Shown piece by piece: positions 1-5,194 of a DNA stretch of 5,194 nt; position 1 is the stretch's first letter, and every line of letters starts with the position of its first letter. This DNA comes from Deltaproteobacteria bacterium (GTDB lineage: Bacteria > Myxococcota_A > Polyangia > Polyangiales > Houyiibacteriaceae): positions 1-5,194 of the forward strand of contig QMMB01000263.1 of the NCBI GenBank assembly GCA_003647035.1, given 5' to 3'. Under the pieces are notes generated by a model. That model did not search any database. It saw only the letters and a list, made by a program, of their open reading frames with translations, and was not told where the DNA came from. The position numbers and the translations under genes were made by a program.

Positions 1-362
1 ACGACATCACCGAAGAGACCCACCCGCTCGAGGCGGGCCTCGGCTGGGTCGTGAAGCTCGACGCCGGCGACTTCATCGGACGGGATGCGCTCCGGGCAAT
101 CAAAGGGGCGGGGCTCGGCCGGAAACTCGTGGGCTTCGAGATGACCGGACGCGGAATCGCACGTCATGGCTACCCGATCGTGGCCGCCGGGGACCCCGTC
201 GGAGAGGTCACCAGCGGCTCCCCAGGGCCGACGGTTGGACGGAACATCGGTCTCGGCTATGTGCCCCTGGCGCTCGGCAAAGCCGGGACCACTTTGGGCA
301 TCGAGATCCGTGGCAAGGTGGTCGACGCCGTGGTAGTGAGGACCCCGTTTTACAAGAGGTGA
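1..362 (+). CDS. gcvT: Glycine cleavage system T protein (aminomethyltransferase), C-terminal part
   Basis: The gene enters from the left edge. The reading frame starts at base 3 and gives 119 residues before a TGA at 360-362. GcvT takes the aminomethyl group from the lipoyl arm of GcvH, releases ammonia and passes the one-carbon unit to tetrahydrofolate. The visible part is the typical C-terminal portion: THPLEAGLGWVVKLD, then GDFIGRDAL, then the barrel-like end with TSGSPGPTVGRNIGLGYVP and the closing PFYKR. About two thirds of the protein, including most of the folate-binding domain, lies outside the window. gcvH follows after two bases, so the two are surely co-transcribed and probably translationally coupled. 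The family match is clear from several conserved blocks. YgfZ-like folate proteins are less likely given the neighbours. Confidence 0.96.
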   Translation, partial: DITEETHPLEAGLGWVVKLDAGDFIGRDALRAIKGAGLGRKLVGFEMTGRGIARHGYPIVAAGDPVGEVTSGSPGPTVGRNIGLGYVPLALGKAGTTLGIEIRGKVVDAVVVRTPFYKR

Positions 363-364
363 CA

Positions 365-757
365 ATGGCGACGTACCCAAGGGACCTGCAGTACACGCGA
401 GAGCACGAATGGGCGCGCATCGAAGATGACGTCATCCGCGTCGGGATCACTGCATATGCCGTCGAACAGCTTGGCGATGTGACATTGGTCGACATGCCGG
501 CGCCTGGGGAAGACGTCCAGGCACACGAGCGCTTTGGCGACATCGAGTCGGTCAAGACCGTGAGCGAGCTGTTCGCACCGGTGAGCGGCGAAGTCGTGGA
601 TGTCAACGCAGACCTCGAGTCGAGCCCGGAGCTGGTGAACGAAGGTCCGTACAAGGAGGGCTGGCTCGTCACCATCCGCCCTTCCGACCAGGCAGAGCTC
701 GACACGCTAATGGATGCAGCAAAGTATGAGGAGTACCTCGGAACGCTCGACGGCTGA
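365..757 (+). CDS. gcvH: Glycine cleavage system H protein (lipoyl carrier)
   Basis: GcvH is the small shuttle protein whose lipoylated lysine moves the aminomethyl group from P to T and presents dihydrolipoyl to the L protein. The 130-residue product has the usual family length. It begins with the RDLQYTREHEWARIEDD block. It holds the lipoyl site in GDIESVKTVSEL, where K64 (counting from ATG 365) is the modified lysine, followed by PVSGEVVDVNADLESSPELVNEGPYKEGW. I chose ATG 365 because AGAGG at 355-359 lies five bases upstream. A GTG at 359 is in frame and would overlap the gcvT stop, but it would leave that purine-rich site inside the coding region and adds only two residues. gcvPA starts 15 bases after the stop. 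Lipoylation enzymes and the L protein are not in the window. Confidence 0.97.
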   Translation: MATYPRDLQYTREHEWARIEDDVIRVGITAYAVEQLGDVTLVDMPAPGEDVQAHERFGDIESVKTVSELFAPVSGEVVDVNADLESSPELVNEGPYKEGWLVTIRPSDQAELDTLMDAAKYEEYLGTLDG

Positions 758-772
758 GCCACGGGTGCGATC

Positions 773-2119
773 GTGAGATACCTGCCGCACACCGACACGG
801 AGATCCGCGCCATGCTCGCGCGCGTCGGGGTCGCGCACATCGACGACCTGTTCGAAGCGATTCCCTCGTCGCATCTGCTCGACGAGCCCCTTGGCCTCGA
901 GCCGGCGCTGGACGAACCGCGGCTCATGCAGCACCTCGCCGCGCTCTCGAATGCGAACCCGGGAGCCCACATGTTGTCCTTCCTCGGCGGAGGCATGTAC
1001 CGGCACCACGTGCCGCCGGCGGTCGACCAACTGCTGCTACGAAGCGAATTCTATACCGCGTACACCCCTTACCAGGCGGAGCTCTCGCAAGGGACGCTGC
1101 AAGCGACTTTCGAATTTCAAACGATCGTGTGCGAGCTCCTCGGCACCGACGTGGCCAACGCGTCCATGTACGACGGCGCAAGTGCAACCGCCGAAGCGGT
1201 CCTCATGGCGCGACGAGCCAAGCGGCGCACCCACGTCGTGGTCAGCGAGGGGCTCCATCCGGAGTACATCGAAACCATTCGTACCTACTTGCAGGGCCTC
1301 GATACGGAATCGGCCATCGCGCTGGCACCCCTCGGCGCCGATGGCCGGACCGACTGGGAAGCAGCCACGGGGGCGCTCACCGACCAGACCGCTGCGCTGG
1401 TCGTGGGATATCCCAACTTCTTTGGCTGCGTCGAGGACCTCGATGCCGCGCGGGCCGTCGCCGACACGGCGGGTGCGCTCCTGGTGACCGCAACCGCCGA
1501 ACCCTATGCCCTCTCCGTCCTGCGGGCTCCGGGAGCGGCTGGCGCAGATATCTGCGTGGGCGAGGGGCAGGCGTTGGCGGTGCCACCTCAGTACGGCGGC
1601 CCCGGTGTCGGCTTGTTTGGCGCATCGCAGGCCCTCGTCCGGCAGATGCCGGGCCGACTCGTCGGGCGCACCGTCGACTCGGACGGCCAGCCTGGATACG
1701 TCCTCACCTTATCGACCCGCGAACAGCACATCCGCCGCGAGAAGGCCACCTCGAACATCTGCACGAATCACGCCCTGATCGCCCTTGCCATGGGCATGCG
1801 TACGGCCATGCTGGGACGCCAAGGGTTCCACCAAGCGGGACAACGCTGTGTCAATGCGGCCCACTATCTCCGAGCAGGCATCGAAAAGCTCGAAGCCTTC
1901 GAGCTTCCATACGGGGCGCCCGTATTCAACGAGTTTGTGGTGCGAAGCCAAGGCCCGGAGGCCAGCGTAGTTCTTACCCGCTTGCTCGAACGCGGCATCA
2001 TCGGCGGCGTTGACCTCGGTCGCTTTCGAGACGAGTGGCGCCAGGATCTCCTGCTCGCCACCACCGAGCTCCACACCCGAGAAGACCTCGACCACCTACT
2101 GGACGCCCTCGCTGGTTAA
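773..2119 (+). CDS. gcvPA: Glycine dehydrogenase (decarboxylating) subunit 1
   Basis: This is the alpha subunit of the two-subunit P protein, which decarboxylates glycine and loads the remaining aminomethyl group on GcvH. Its 448 residues match the split-type subunit 1, not the roughly 950-residue fused P protein. The conserved blocks appear in order: MRYLPHTDTEIRAML at the start, SFLGGGMYRHHVPP (69-82), YTPYQAELSQGTLQ (97-110), MYDGAS (132-137), GPGVGLFG (276-283), STREQHIRREKATSNICTN (314-332) and a C-terminal DLGRF...LLLATTE segment. The PLP-binding lysine belongs to the partner subunit GcvPB, so its absence here is normal. The GTG start at 773 is supported by family alignment from residue 2 onward, although the ribosome site in front of it is weak; coupling to gcvH probably helps. 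No gcvPB follows, which is unusual for this operon type. The gene shows no frameshift or truncation. Confidence 0.95.
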   Translation: MRYLPHTDTEIRAMLARVGVAHIDDLFEAIPSSHLLDEPLGLEPALDEPRLMQHLAALSNANPGAHMLSFLGGGMYRHHVPPAVDQLLLRSEFYTAYTPYQAELSQGTLQATFEFQTIVCELLGTDVANASMYDGASATAEAVLMARRAKRRTHVVVSEGLHPEYIETIRTYLQGLDTESAIALAPLGADGRTDWEAATGALTDQTAALVVGYPNFFGCVEDLDAARAVADTAGALLVTATAEPYALSVLRAPGAAGADICVGEGQALAVPPQYGGPGVGLFGASQALVRQMPGRLVGRTVDSDGQPGYVLTLSTREQHIRREKATSNICTNHALIALAMGMRTAMLGRQGFHQAGQRCVNAAHYLRAGIEKLEAFELPYGAPVFNEFVVRSQGPEASVVLTRLLERGIIGGVDLGRFRDEWRQDLLLATTELHTREDLDHLLDALAG

Positions 2120-2135
2120 CCAACCGCGAACCAGC
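2111..2135 (+). other. Inverted repeat at the gcvPA stop codon
   Basis: GCTGGTT (2111-2117) and AACCAGC (2129-2135) are perfect complements around an 11-base loop, and the stem includes the first base of the gcvPA stop. The loop side also holds the 10-base palindrome TGGTTAACCA (2113-2122). No run of T follows, so this is not a standard intrinsic terminator. It could be a weak 3'-end structure of the operon message or chance. It is the only hairpin I found close to the operon end. Confidence 0.25.
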
Positions 2136-2184
2136 CCCCACGCGATCGCATGACAGCCAACTCGCGCACACTGCAAAGATCCGG

Positions 2185-2196
2185 CGTGCATGCACG
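2185..2196. repeat. 12-base perfect palindrome between gcvPA and the next gene
   Basis: CGTGCATGCACG reads the same on both strands. It lies 66 bases after gcvPA and about 60 bases upstream of the candidate promoter for the next gene. A perfect dyad of this length in non-coding DNA could be a site for a dimeric regulator, but there is no second copy in the window and no known operator that I recognise. Chance is possible. Confidence 0.3.
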
Positions 2197-2253
2197 AAAG
2201 CGCCAAATGCCTACATGTCGATATTGCCTTAACCACATGATTTCGCTGTTGTT

Positions 2254-2280
2254 TTGCGGTTAATCCTTGACTGCTATGCC
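2254..2280 (+). promoter_or_regulatory. Candidate extended -10 promoter for the small cysteine-rich gene
   Basis: TATGCC (2275-2280) is preceded by TGC, giving the TGn pattern of an extended -10 element. TTGCGG (2254-2259) lies 15 bases upstream as a poor -35. A closer -35 match, TTGACT (2267-2272), is too near to pair with this -10 and has no good -10 of its own 16-18 bases downstream. Transcription would begin near 2287 and leave a leader of about 100 bases. The surrounding DNA is visibly richer in A and T than the genes. This is weak sequence evidence only. Confidence 0.3.
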
Positions 2281-2327
2281 GTCGAAACCCAACCCTTAAT
2301 TCAGCTTGCGCGGACCCAAAACGCGAT

Positions 2328-2377
2328 GGAGACTCGCCCCGCTTCAAGAGATTTGATGCTGATGCATGGGGAACTCC
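2328..2377 (+). promoter_or_regulatory. Possible leader hairpin ending at the ribosome binding site
   Basis: GGAG (2328-2331) can pair with CTCC (2374-2377). After a small internal loop, CCCC (2337-2340) can pair with GGGG (2368-2371). An inner TCAA/TTGA stem (2344-2347 with 2353-2356) closes a five-base loop. The structure ends on the base before the GGAGG ribosome site at 2378-2382, and CTCCGGAG (2374-2381) is itself a palindrome, so pairing here could tune translation of the downstream gene. The stems are short and no compensatory evidence is available. I see no glycine riboswitch core in it. Confidence 0.22.
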
Positions 2378-2389
2378 GGAGGCTGCAAC

Positions 2390-2659
2390 ATGACTGAACA
2401 GCGACGAACATCCTTCATCAACCACCTAGCTCCCCCGGAGGCCGATCCAATGGCGTGGGCCGACATCTGCCGCGACGAGACGTGGCAGGGCCGCTGGGTT
2501 GCACTCGACGGCTGCGCTTACAACGACGCCGGTGAAGCCACCGCGGGTCTCGTCGTGGACTACGACGACAACCTCGCCGAGCTGTGTGCTCGCCTCAGCG
2601 CGGAGCGGCGCAAGAGCTGCTCGGTCGTGTTCTGCCCGCCCGCTGAGTCGGCCGCCTAG
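2390..2659 (+). CDS. Small cysteine-rich protein resembling DUF5678-type proteins
   Basis: The 89-residue product has no signal peptide or membrane segment and is probably cytoplasmic. Its core, WQGRWVALDGC (32-42), then VVDYDDNLAELCARL (55-69), then a strand SCSVVFCPP (76-84), follows the W-x-G-x-W-V-A-L, aspartate-rich turn, helix and terminal strand pattern that I associate with DUF5678-like proteins of unknown function. This is from memory and not a search. Five cysteines (27, 42, 66, 77, 82) in so short a chain are notable and could bind metal or form redox pairs, though no CxxC is present. I chose ATG 2390 because GGAGG at 2378-2382 lies seven bases upstream; an in-frame ATG at 2366 would place that site inside the gene. 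It converges with the lipoprotein gene. Function is unknown. Confidence 0.72.
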   Translation: MTEQRRTSFINHLAPPEADPMAWADICRDETWQGRWVALDGCAYNDAGEATAGLVVDYDDNLAELCARLSAERRKSCSVVFCPPAESAA

Positions 2660-2669
2660 CCGGACCGGA

Positions 2670-2689
2670 CGGGCTTGCGCGGGTTTGCG
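2670..2689. repeat. Two tandem near-identical decamers between convergent genes
   Basis: CGGGCTTGCG (2670-2679) is followed directly by CGGGTTTGCG (2680-2689), differing in one base, and then by a partial third unit after CG. They occupy most of the 37-base gap between the two convergent genes. I see no good stem and T-run, so this is not an obvious two-way terminator. Probably low-complexity GC-rich spacer. Confidence 0.4.
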
Positions 2690-2696
2690 CGCGGGT

Positions 2697-3212
2697 TCAG
2701 TCGGAAGCACCGCCGCTGGTGTCGTCTTCCACGTCCCAGGGGTGCTCCTTGTCTTCGAGCGAGATCGGCTCATCTGCCCCGGTGCATCGGTCCGGCTCGC
2801 CCCTGCGGAGCTTGACCGCGTTCCACGGTCCACCGCCCGACAGGTCCTCGTCCATGCCCCATTCGCCCTTGACGTAGGTGTCGCCGTCCTCACCGATCTC
2901 GATTCGGAAGTAAGCGCGGCCTCGCCGAATCTGAGGCTTGCCCGACACCAGCTCCCGGCGGTCTTCCCACTGGAAGACCAACAGATCGCCGTCGACGTCA
3001 CCCTGGATTCGCCCGGCTCGCTCGTGTTTGACGTAGTCGCCGATCACCTGCTTGCCGCTCTGACACAGGTGCATGTTGCCGTATTGCGGCGACTGCCAGA
3101 CCCCGTAGAAGCTCGCTCCCTCGGGCAACGGACCGGGTTTTGGCTTCTGAGCACCCCCGCAGCCGAGGATGACCCCAAGCAACAGAGCCAATGCTATCTG
3201 CTTTGCCTTCAT
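2697..3212 (-). CDS. Putative small lipoprotein of unknown function
   Basis: The 171-residue product starts MKAK, then a hydrophobic segment IALALLLGVILG (6-17), then C18. This is a clear lipobox (I-L-G-C), so signal peptidase II should cleave before C18. Glycine at +2 gives no inner-membrane retention signal, which suggests the outer membrane. A proline- and lysine-rich linker (19-31) follows. Then comes a region likely rich in beta strands, with FYGVWQSPQYGNMHLCQSGKQVIGDY (35-60 in part) and G-x-W repeats at 37-39 and 116-118. The tail is acidic (147-171). C50 and C143 could form a disulfide. ATG 3212 is preceded by a G-rich stretch (3218-3223) and GGGAG slightly further upstream. The gene lies 57 bases downstream of sppA on the same strand, so co-transcription is plausible. 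I do not recognise the family. Confidence 0.8.
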   Translation of the reverse strand: MKAKQIALALLLGVILGCGGAQKPKPGPLPEGASFYGVWQSPQYGNMHLCQSGKQVIGDYVKHERAGRIQGDVDGDLLVFQWEDRRELVSGKPQIRRGRAYFRIEIGEDGDTYVKGEWGMDEDLSGGGPWNAVKLRRGEPDRCTGADEPISLEDKEHPWDVEDDTSGGASD

Positions 3213-3269
3213 GCGTGCCCCCCGCTCCCACGATAAACGACCCTTGGACGAAAGCGTAATTTCGGTGGC

Positions 3270-4958
3270 CTAGCGTATCCGGGGGATGGAAATCGCGTGG
3301 TAGAGGACCGCCGGCCCCTCCGCGAGCAAGAACGCCAAGTCGCGAAAGCCCTCGAAGACCGAGCCATCGAGCCGAAGCTGGGCCGCAGGCGGTGGAGGCT
3401 CGAGGCGATAGCTGGCGACGATCATAGGGCGCAGCCGTTCGCGGAGCCGAGGGGGGGCATCGATGTTCGCCTTGAGACACTCGAGCGCGGTGTCCATGCC
3501 GCCAAGCTCGTCGACCAGGCCATGACGGTGCGCATCGGCAGCGAGCCAAACGCGGCCACGGGCTAGCGGTTCGATATCTTCAACCGGCCGGCCTCGCCCA
3601 TCGGCGACCAGCGCCACGAAGGAGTCGTAGAACGCGTCGAGCTCGCGATTCATGAGGGCACGCTCGGCATCCGTGAGTGGGCGGTGAGGCGAGAAGAGGT
3701 CGGCGTGAGGGCCCGTCCGCAAGACCTCGGTTCGGATTCCGACTCGATCGAGGAGCTGGGAGGCCATCAGGCGGGCAGACACGACGCCGATCGAACCTGT
3801 GATGCCGAGGGGCTGAGCAACGATGGCGTTTGCATGGGCGGCGACATAGTACCCGCCACTGGCAGCAACCTCACCGAAGTAGGCCACGACGGGTTTCTTC
3901 TCTTTGACGCGGACGACCTCCCGGTGAATCAGGTCGGACGCCTCCGCTGAGCCGCCCGGCGAGTCGACCCATAGCAACACGCCAAGCGCCCGGGGGTCGC
4001 GGCGCGCGTGACGAAGAGCCGCCACGATCGAAGCGCGTCGGCCCGACGGTGCGCCGGACTCCGAGATCGCACCTTTGATCGCCACGACCGCGATGTACGG
4101 CCGGCGTCGCAACGGACGGAAGAGCTTGGCTTCCTTGAAATCGAGGTAGCGGTCGGCCTCGATGATCTTCTTCTGGTCGACACCGAGCTTGTCGGGCAGC
4201 TCGTCTTCGTACGCGAGCGCGTCGGCGAGGCGCGCATCGATCGCTTGCTGGCCGCGAAACACGCCCACTTCGAAAAGCGCGCGCGTTTGCTCCGGTGTGG
4301 TGCCGATGCGTTGAGAGAGCGCGTCGAGCAGTGCGGCGGTGTGTCCGTCGATCAGCGCCTGAATTTGCTCGCGTTGCTGCTCGCTCATCGAGTCGCGGCT
4401 CAGTCGCTCGGCGGCGGTCTTGTATTCCTTGCGAGCGAAGGGCTCGACCTCGACACCGATGCGATCGAGGAGCGGCTTGATGTAGTGGGACTCCGCCGAA
4501 AGGCCGAGGAGCGTGACCGTAGCTTGCGGTGCGACATAGATGCGGTCGGCAGCGGAGGCGACGTAAAGCTCCCGGTGTCCGCCACCTCGAGGCAGATGCA
4601 CCGCCGTCGACTTGCCCTCGTCCCTGAGGCGGAGGATCTGCTCGCGGAGCCCGACGCAGACCGACCATCCCGCTTGAAGGGGCGGCAGGACGAACGCGAC
4701 TCCGTCGATACGAGAATCGCTGATCGCATAGTCAGCAAGGCGGCGAACGGCGGCAAGGGACGAGGTGCGCCGCAGCGAGCCCGCATCGAGCAACCGCCGG
4801 AGCCAGGGCAGTGGCTGACGGGCCTCTACGAGACGCGGCTTGAGCCGTACGACGATCCACCGACCCTTGGGCCGCGACAGCCAATGGGCGATCGCCCAGA
4901 CAGGGAGGAGGGGCACACACAGCAGATTTCGGACGAAGCGGAGGACTAAGCGAAGCAT
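3270..4958 (-). CDS. sppA: Signal peptide peptidase SppA, double S49-domain (67K-like) type
   Basis: SppA is a membrane-anchored serine protease that degrades signal peptides left after protein export. The 562-residue product begins with a hydrophobic anchor (about 6-27) after a short basic start. Two S49 domains follow. The N-terminal one (about 80-250) contains the YKTAAERLSRDSMS block, where K180 matches the catalytic lysine of E. coli SppA. The C-terminal one (about 285-500) contains VDSPGGS (331-337) and GEVAASGGYYVAAHANAI, where S367 matches the nucleophile, then GITGSIGV (385-392). E. coli SppA has 618 residues and forms its Lys/Ser dyads across subunits of a tetramer. Both residues are present, so the enzyme should be active. 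ATG 4958 is the only sensible start: an in-frame TAG lies four codons upstream, and the next Met is residue 191. No ribosome site is visible. A short helix-like C-terminal extension (about 505-562) is of unknown role. Confidence 0.93.
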   Translation of the reverse strand: MLRLVLRFVRNLLCVPLLPVWAIAHWLSRPKGRWIVVRLKPRLVEARQPLPWLRRLLDAGSLRRTSSLAAVRRLADYAISDSRIDGVAFVLPPLQAGWSVCVGLREQILRLRDEGKSTAVHLPRGGGHRELYVASAADRIYVAPQATVTLLGLSAESHYIKPLLDRIGVEVEPFARKEYKTAAERLSRDSMSEQQREQIQALIDGHTAALLDALSQRIGTTPEQTRALFEVGVFRGQQAIDARLADALAYEDELPDKLGVDQKKIIEADRYLDFKEAKLFRPLRRRPYIAVVAIKGAISESGAPSGRRASIVAALRHARRDPRALGVLLWVDSPGGSAEASDLIHREVVRVKEKKPVVAYFGEVAASGGYYVAAHANAIVAQPLGITGSIGVVSARLMASQLLDRVGIRTEVLRTGPHADLFSPHRPLTDAERALMNRELDAFYDSFVALVADGRGRPVEDIEPLARGRVWLAADAHRHGLVDELGGMDTALECLKANIDAPPRLRERLRPMIVASYRLEPPPPAAQLRLDGSVFEGFRDLAFLLAEGPAVLYHAISIPRIR

Positions 4959-4963
4959 CGTTT

Positions 4964-4990
4964 TTGTCTATAGTGACGGCTTGTTATGCT
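4964..4990 (+). promoter_or_regulatory. Candidate extended -10 promoter for mglB
   Basis: TATGCT (4985-4990) is preceded by TGT, an extended -10 pattern, and TTGTCT (4964-4969) lies 15 bases upstream as a -35 with four of six consensus bases. Transcription would start near 4997 and leave a leader of about 84 bases. The -35 overlaps the TATAGA box of the sppA promoter on the other strand. Confidence 0.35.
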
Positions 4991-4995
4991 GGAAG
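4967..4995 (-). promoter_or_regulatory. Candidate promoter for a leaderless sppA transcript
   Basis: On the minus strand TATAGA (4967-4972) ends eight bases before the sppA ATG, so transcription would begin at or within a base or two of the start codon. CTTCCA (4990-4995) lies 17 bases further up as a weak -35. The absence of any purine-rich ribosome site before the ATG fits a leaderless message. It overlaps the candidate promoter for the divergent gene. Confidence 0.35.
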
Positions 4996-5001
4996 TGGTG
5001 G

Positions 5002-5020
5002 GCCGGAAATCTTTACCGGC
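5002..5020 (+). promoter_or_regulatory. Short hairpin in the mglB leader
   Basis: GCCGG (5002-5006) pairs with CCGGC (5016-5020) around a nine-base A/T-rich loop, in which AAA and TTT can extend the stem if one A is bulged. It would fall at the 5' end of the mglB message if transcription starts near 4997. No T-run follows, so it is not a terminator. It could stabilise the leader or be a protein site in the DNA. Confidence 0.28.
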
Positions 5021-5080
5021 GACTGGCGCTCTGCTAGGAACTCATAGCACTGAAGAAGGCGAAGGAGCACGGCTCAAAAC

Positions 5081-5194
5081 ATGGCAAGCCCCCAGATGGT
5101 GATGTACGAGGAGGAGTTTGCCCAGGTCCTGGCCGTGACCAACCGGCTGGTCCAGGATGCGAACGCGCGCGTGGTGTTCGTCGTCGACAAGAAC
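5081..5194 (+). CDS. mglB: MglB-like Roadblock/LC7 protein, N-terminal part
   Basis: The gene runs off the right edge after 38 codons. The visible protein begins MASPQMVMYEEEFAQVL, continues NRLVQDANARVVFVVDKN, and closely follows the N-terminus of Myxococcus xanthus MglB as I remember it (MYEEEF, DANA, VVF, VDKNG). MglB is a Roadblock/LC7 dimer that acts as GTPase-activating partner of the small GTPase MglA and sets front-rear polarity in gliding motility; mglA normally follows in the same operon. ATG 5081 is chosen because an in-frame TGA at 5051-5053 closes the frame upstream with no other start between. GGAG at 5064-5067 is the only ribosome site and lies 13 bases away, which is longer than usual. 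Another Roadblock protein of the same phylum is possible, since most of the domain is outside the window. Confidence 0.8.
   Translation, partial: MASPQMVMYEEEFAQVLAVTNRLVQDANARVVFVVDKN

Noticed and set aside
359..361. GTG as the gcvH start, overlapping the gcvT stop
   Set aside because: ATG 365 has the AGAGG site at a proper distance and matches the usual family N-terminus; GTG would place that site inside the gene.
208..996. A 262-residue open frame on the minus strand across gcvT, gcvH and gcvPA
   Set aside because: It is antisense to three well-supported genes, and its product is a serine- and arginine-rich low-complexity chain typical of the opposite strand of GC-rich coding DNA.
2120..2389. 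A glycine riboswitch or an intrinsic terminator after the gcv operon
   Set aside because: I found no glycine aptamer core, and no strong stem followed by a T-run. The hairpin at 2111-2135 lacks the T-run.
2660..2696. A bidirectional terminator between the convergent genes
   Set aside because: The segment holds tandem CGGGYTTGCG units but no convincing stem and T-run on either strand.
2499..3236. A 245-residue plus-strand open frame over the cysteine-rich gene and the lipoprotein gene
   Set aside because: It overlaps two better candidates, has no ribosome site and no recognisable domain, while the minus-strand frame has a clear lipobox.
4008..4949. A 313-residue plus-strand open frame inside sppA
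   Set aside because: It is antisense to the conserved S49 domains of sppA, and its composition is a mirror of that coding sequence.
1..5194. Mobile elements, CRISPR arrays, tRNA or rRNA genes
   Set aside because: No transposase or integrase frames, no regularly spaced repeats, and no tRNA- or rRNA-like segments were seen.

Overview
The window is GC-rich DNA with strongly GC-biased third codon positions, and it looks like chromosome from a member of the Myxococcota (deltaproteobacterial lineage) or a close relative. The best clue is at the right edge. The first 38 codons of a gene there read like MglB, the Roadblock/LC7 polarity protein best known from Myxococcus. The lipoprotein and the small cysteine-rich protein fit that origin but do not prove it. 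Nothing suggests phage, plasmid, insertion sequence or CRISPR.

Left part (1-2119, + strand) is a glycine cleavage operon: the 3' end of gcvT, complete gcvH, and complete gcvPA, with gaps of 2 and 15 bases. T is the aminomethyltransferase, H carries the lipoyl arm, and P decarboxylates glycine. The P protein is the split type. Only subunit 1 (GcvPA) is here, and the usual gcvPB does not follow.

Middle part (2120-3269). A 270-base stretch, visibly richer in A and T, follows gcvPA. It holds several short palindromes, a possible extended -10 promoter and a possible leader hairpin. It leads into an 89-residue cysteine-rich protein resembling DUF5678-type small proteins. This gene converges, across 37 bases, with a minus-strand gene for a small lipoprotein of unknown function.

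Right part (3270-5194). A minus-strand gene encodes a complete double-domain signal peptide peptidase A (SppA, S49 family) with both catalytic residues visible. The lipoprotein gene lies 57 bases downstream on the same strand, so the two may be co-transcribed. SppA has no ribosome binding site, and a TATAGA box sits eight bases before its ATG, so it may be read from a leaderless message. mglB diverges from sppA across 122 bases, and the two candidate promoters overlap.

Overall these are mostly housekeeping genes. I found no convincing new multi-gene system. The points most worth checking are the missing gcvPB, the cysteine-rich small protein, and the compact sppA/mglB divergent promoter.
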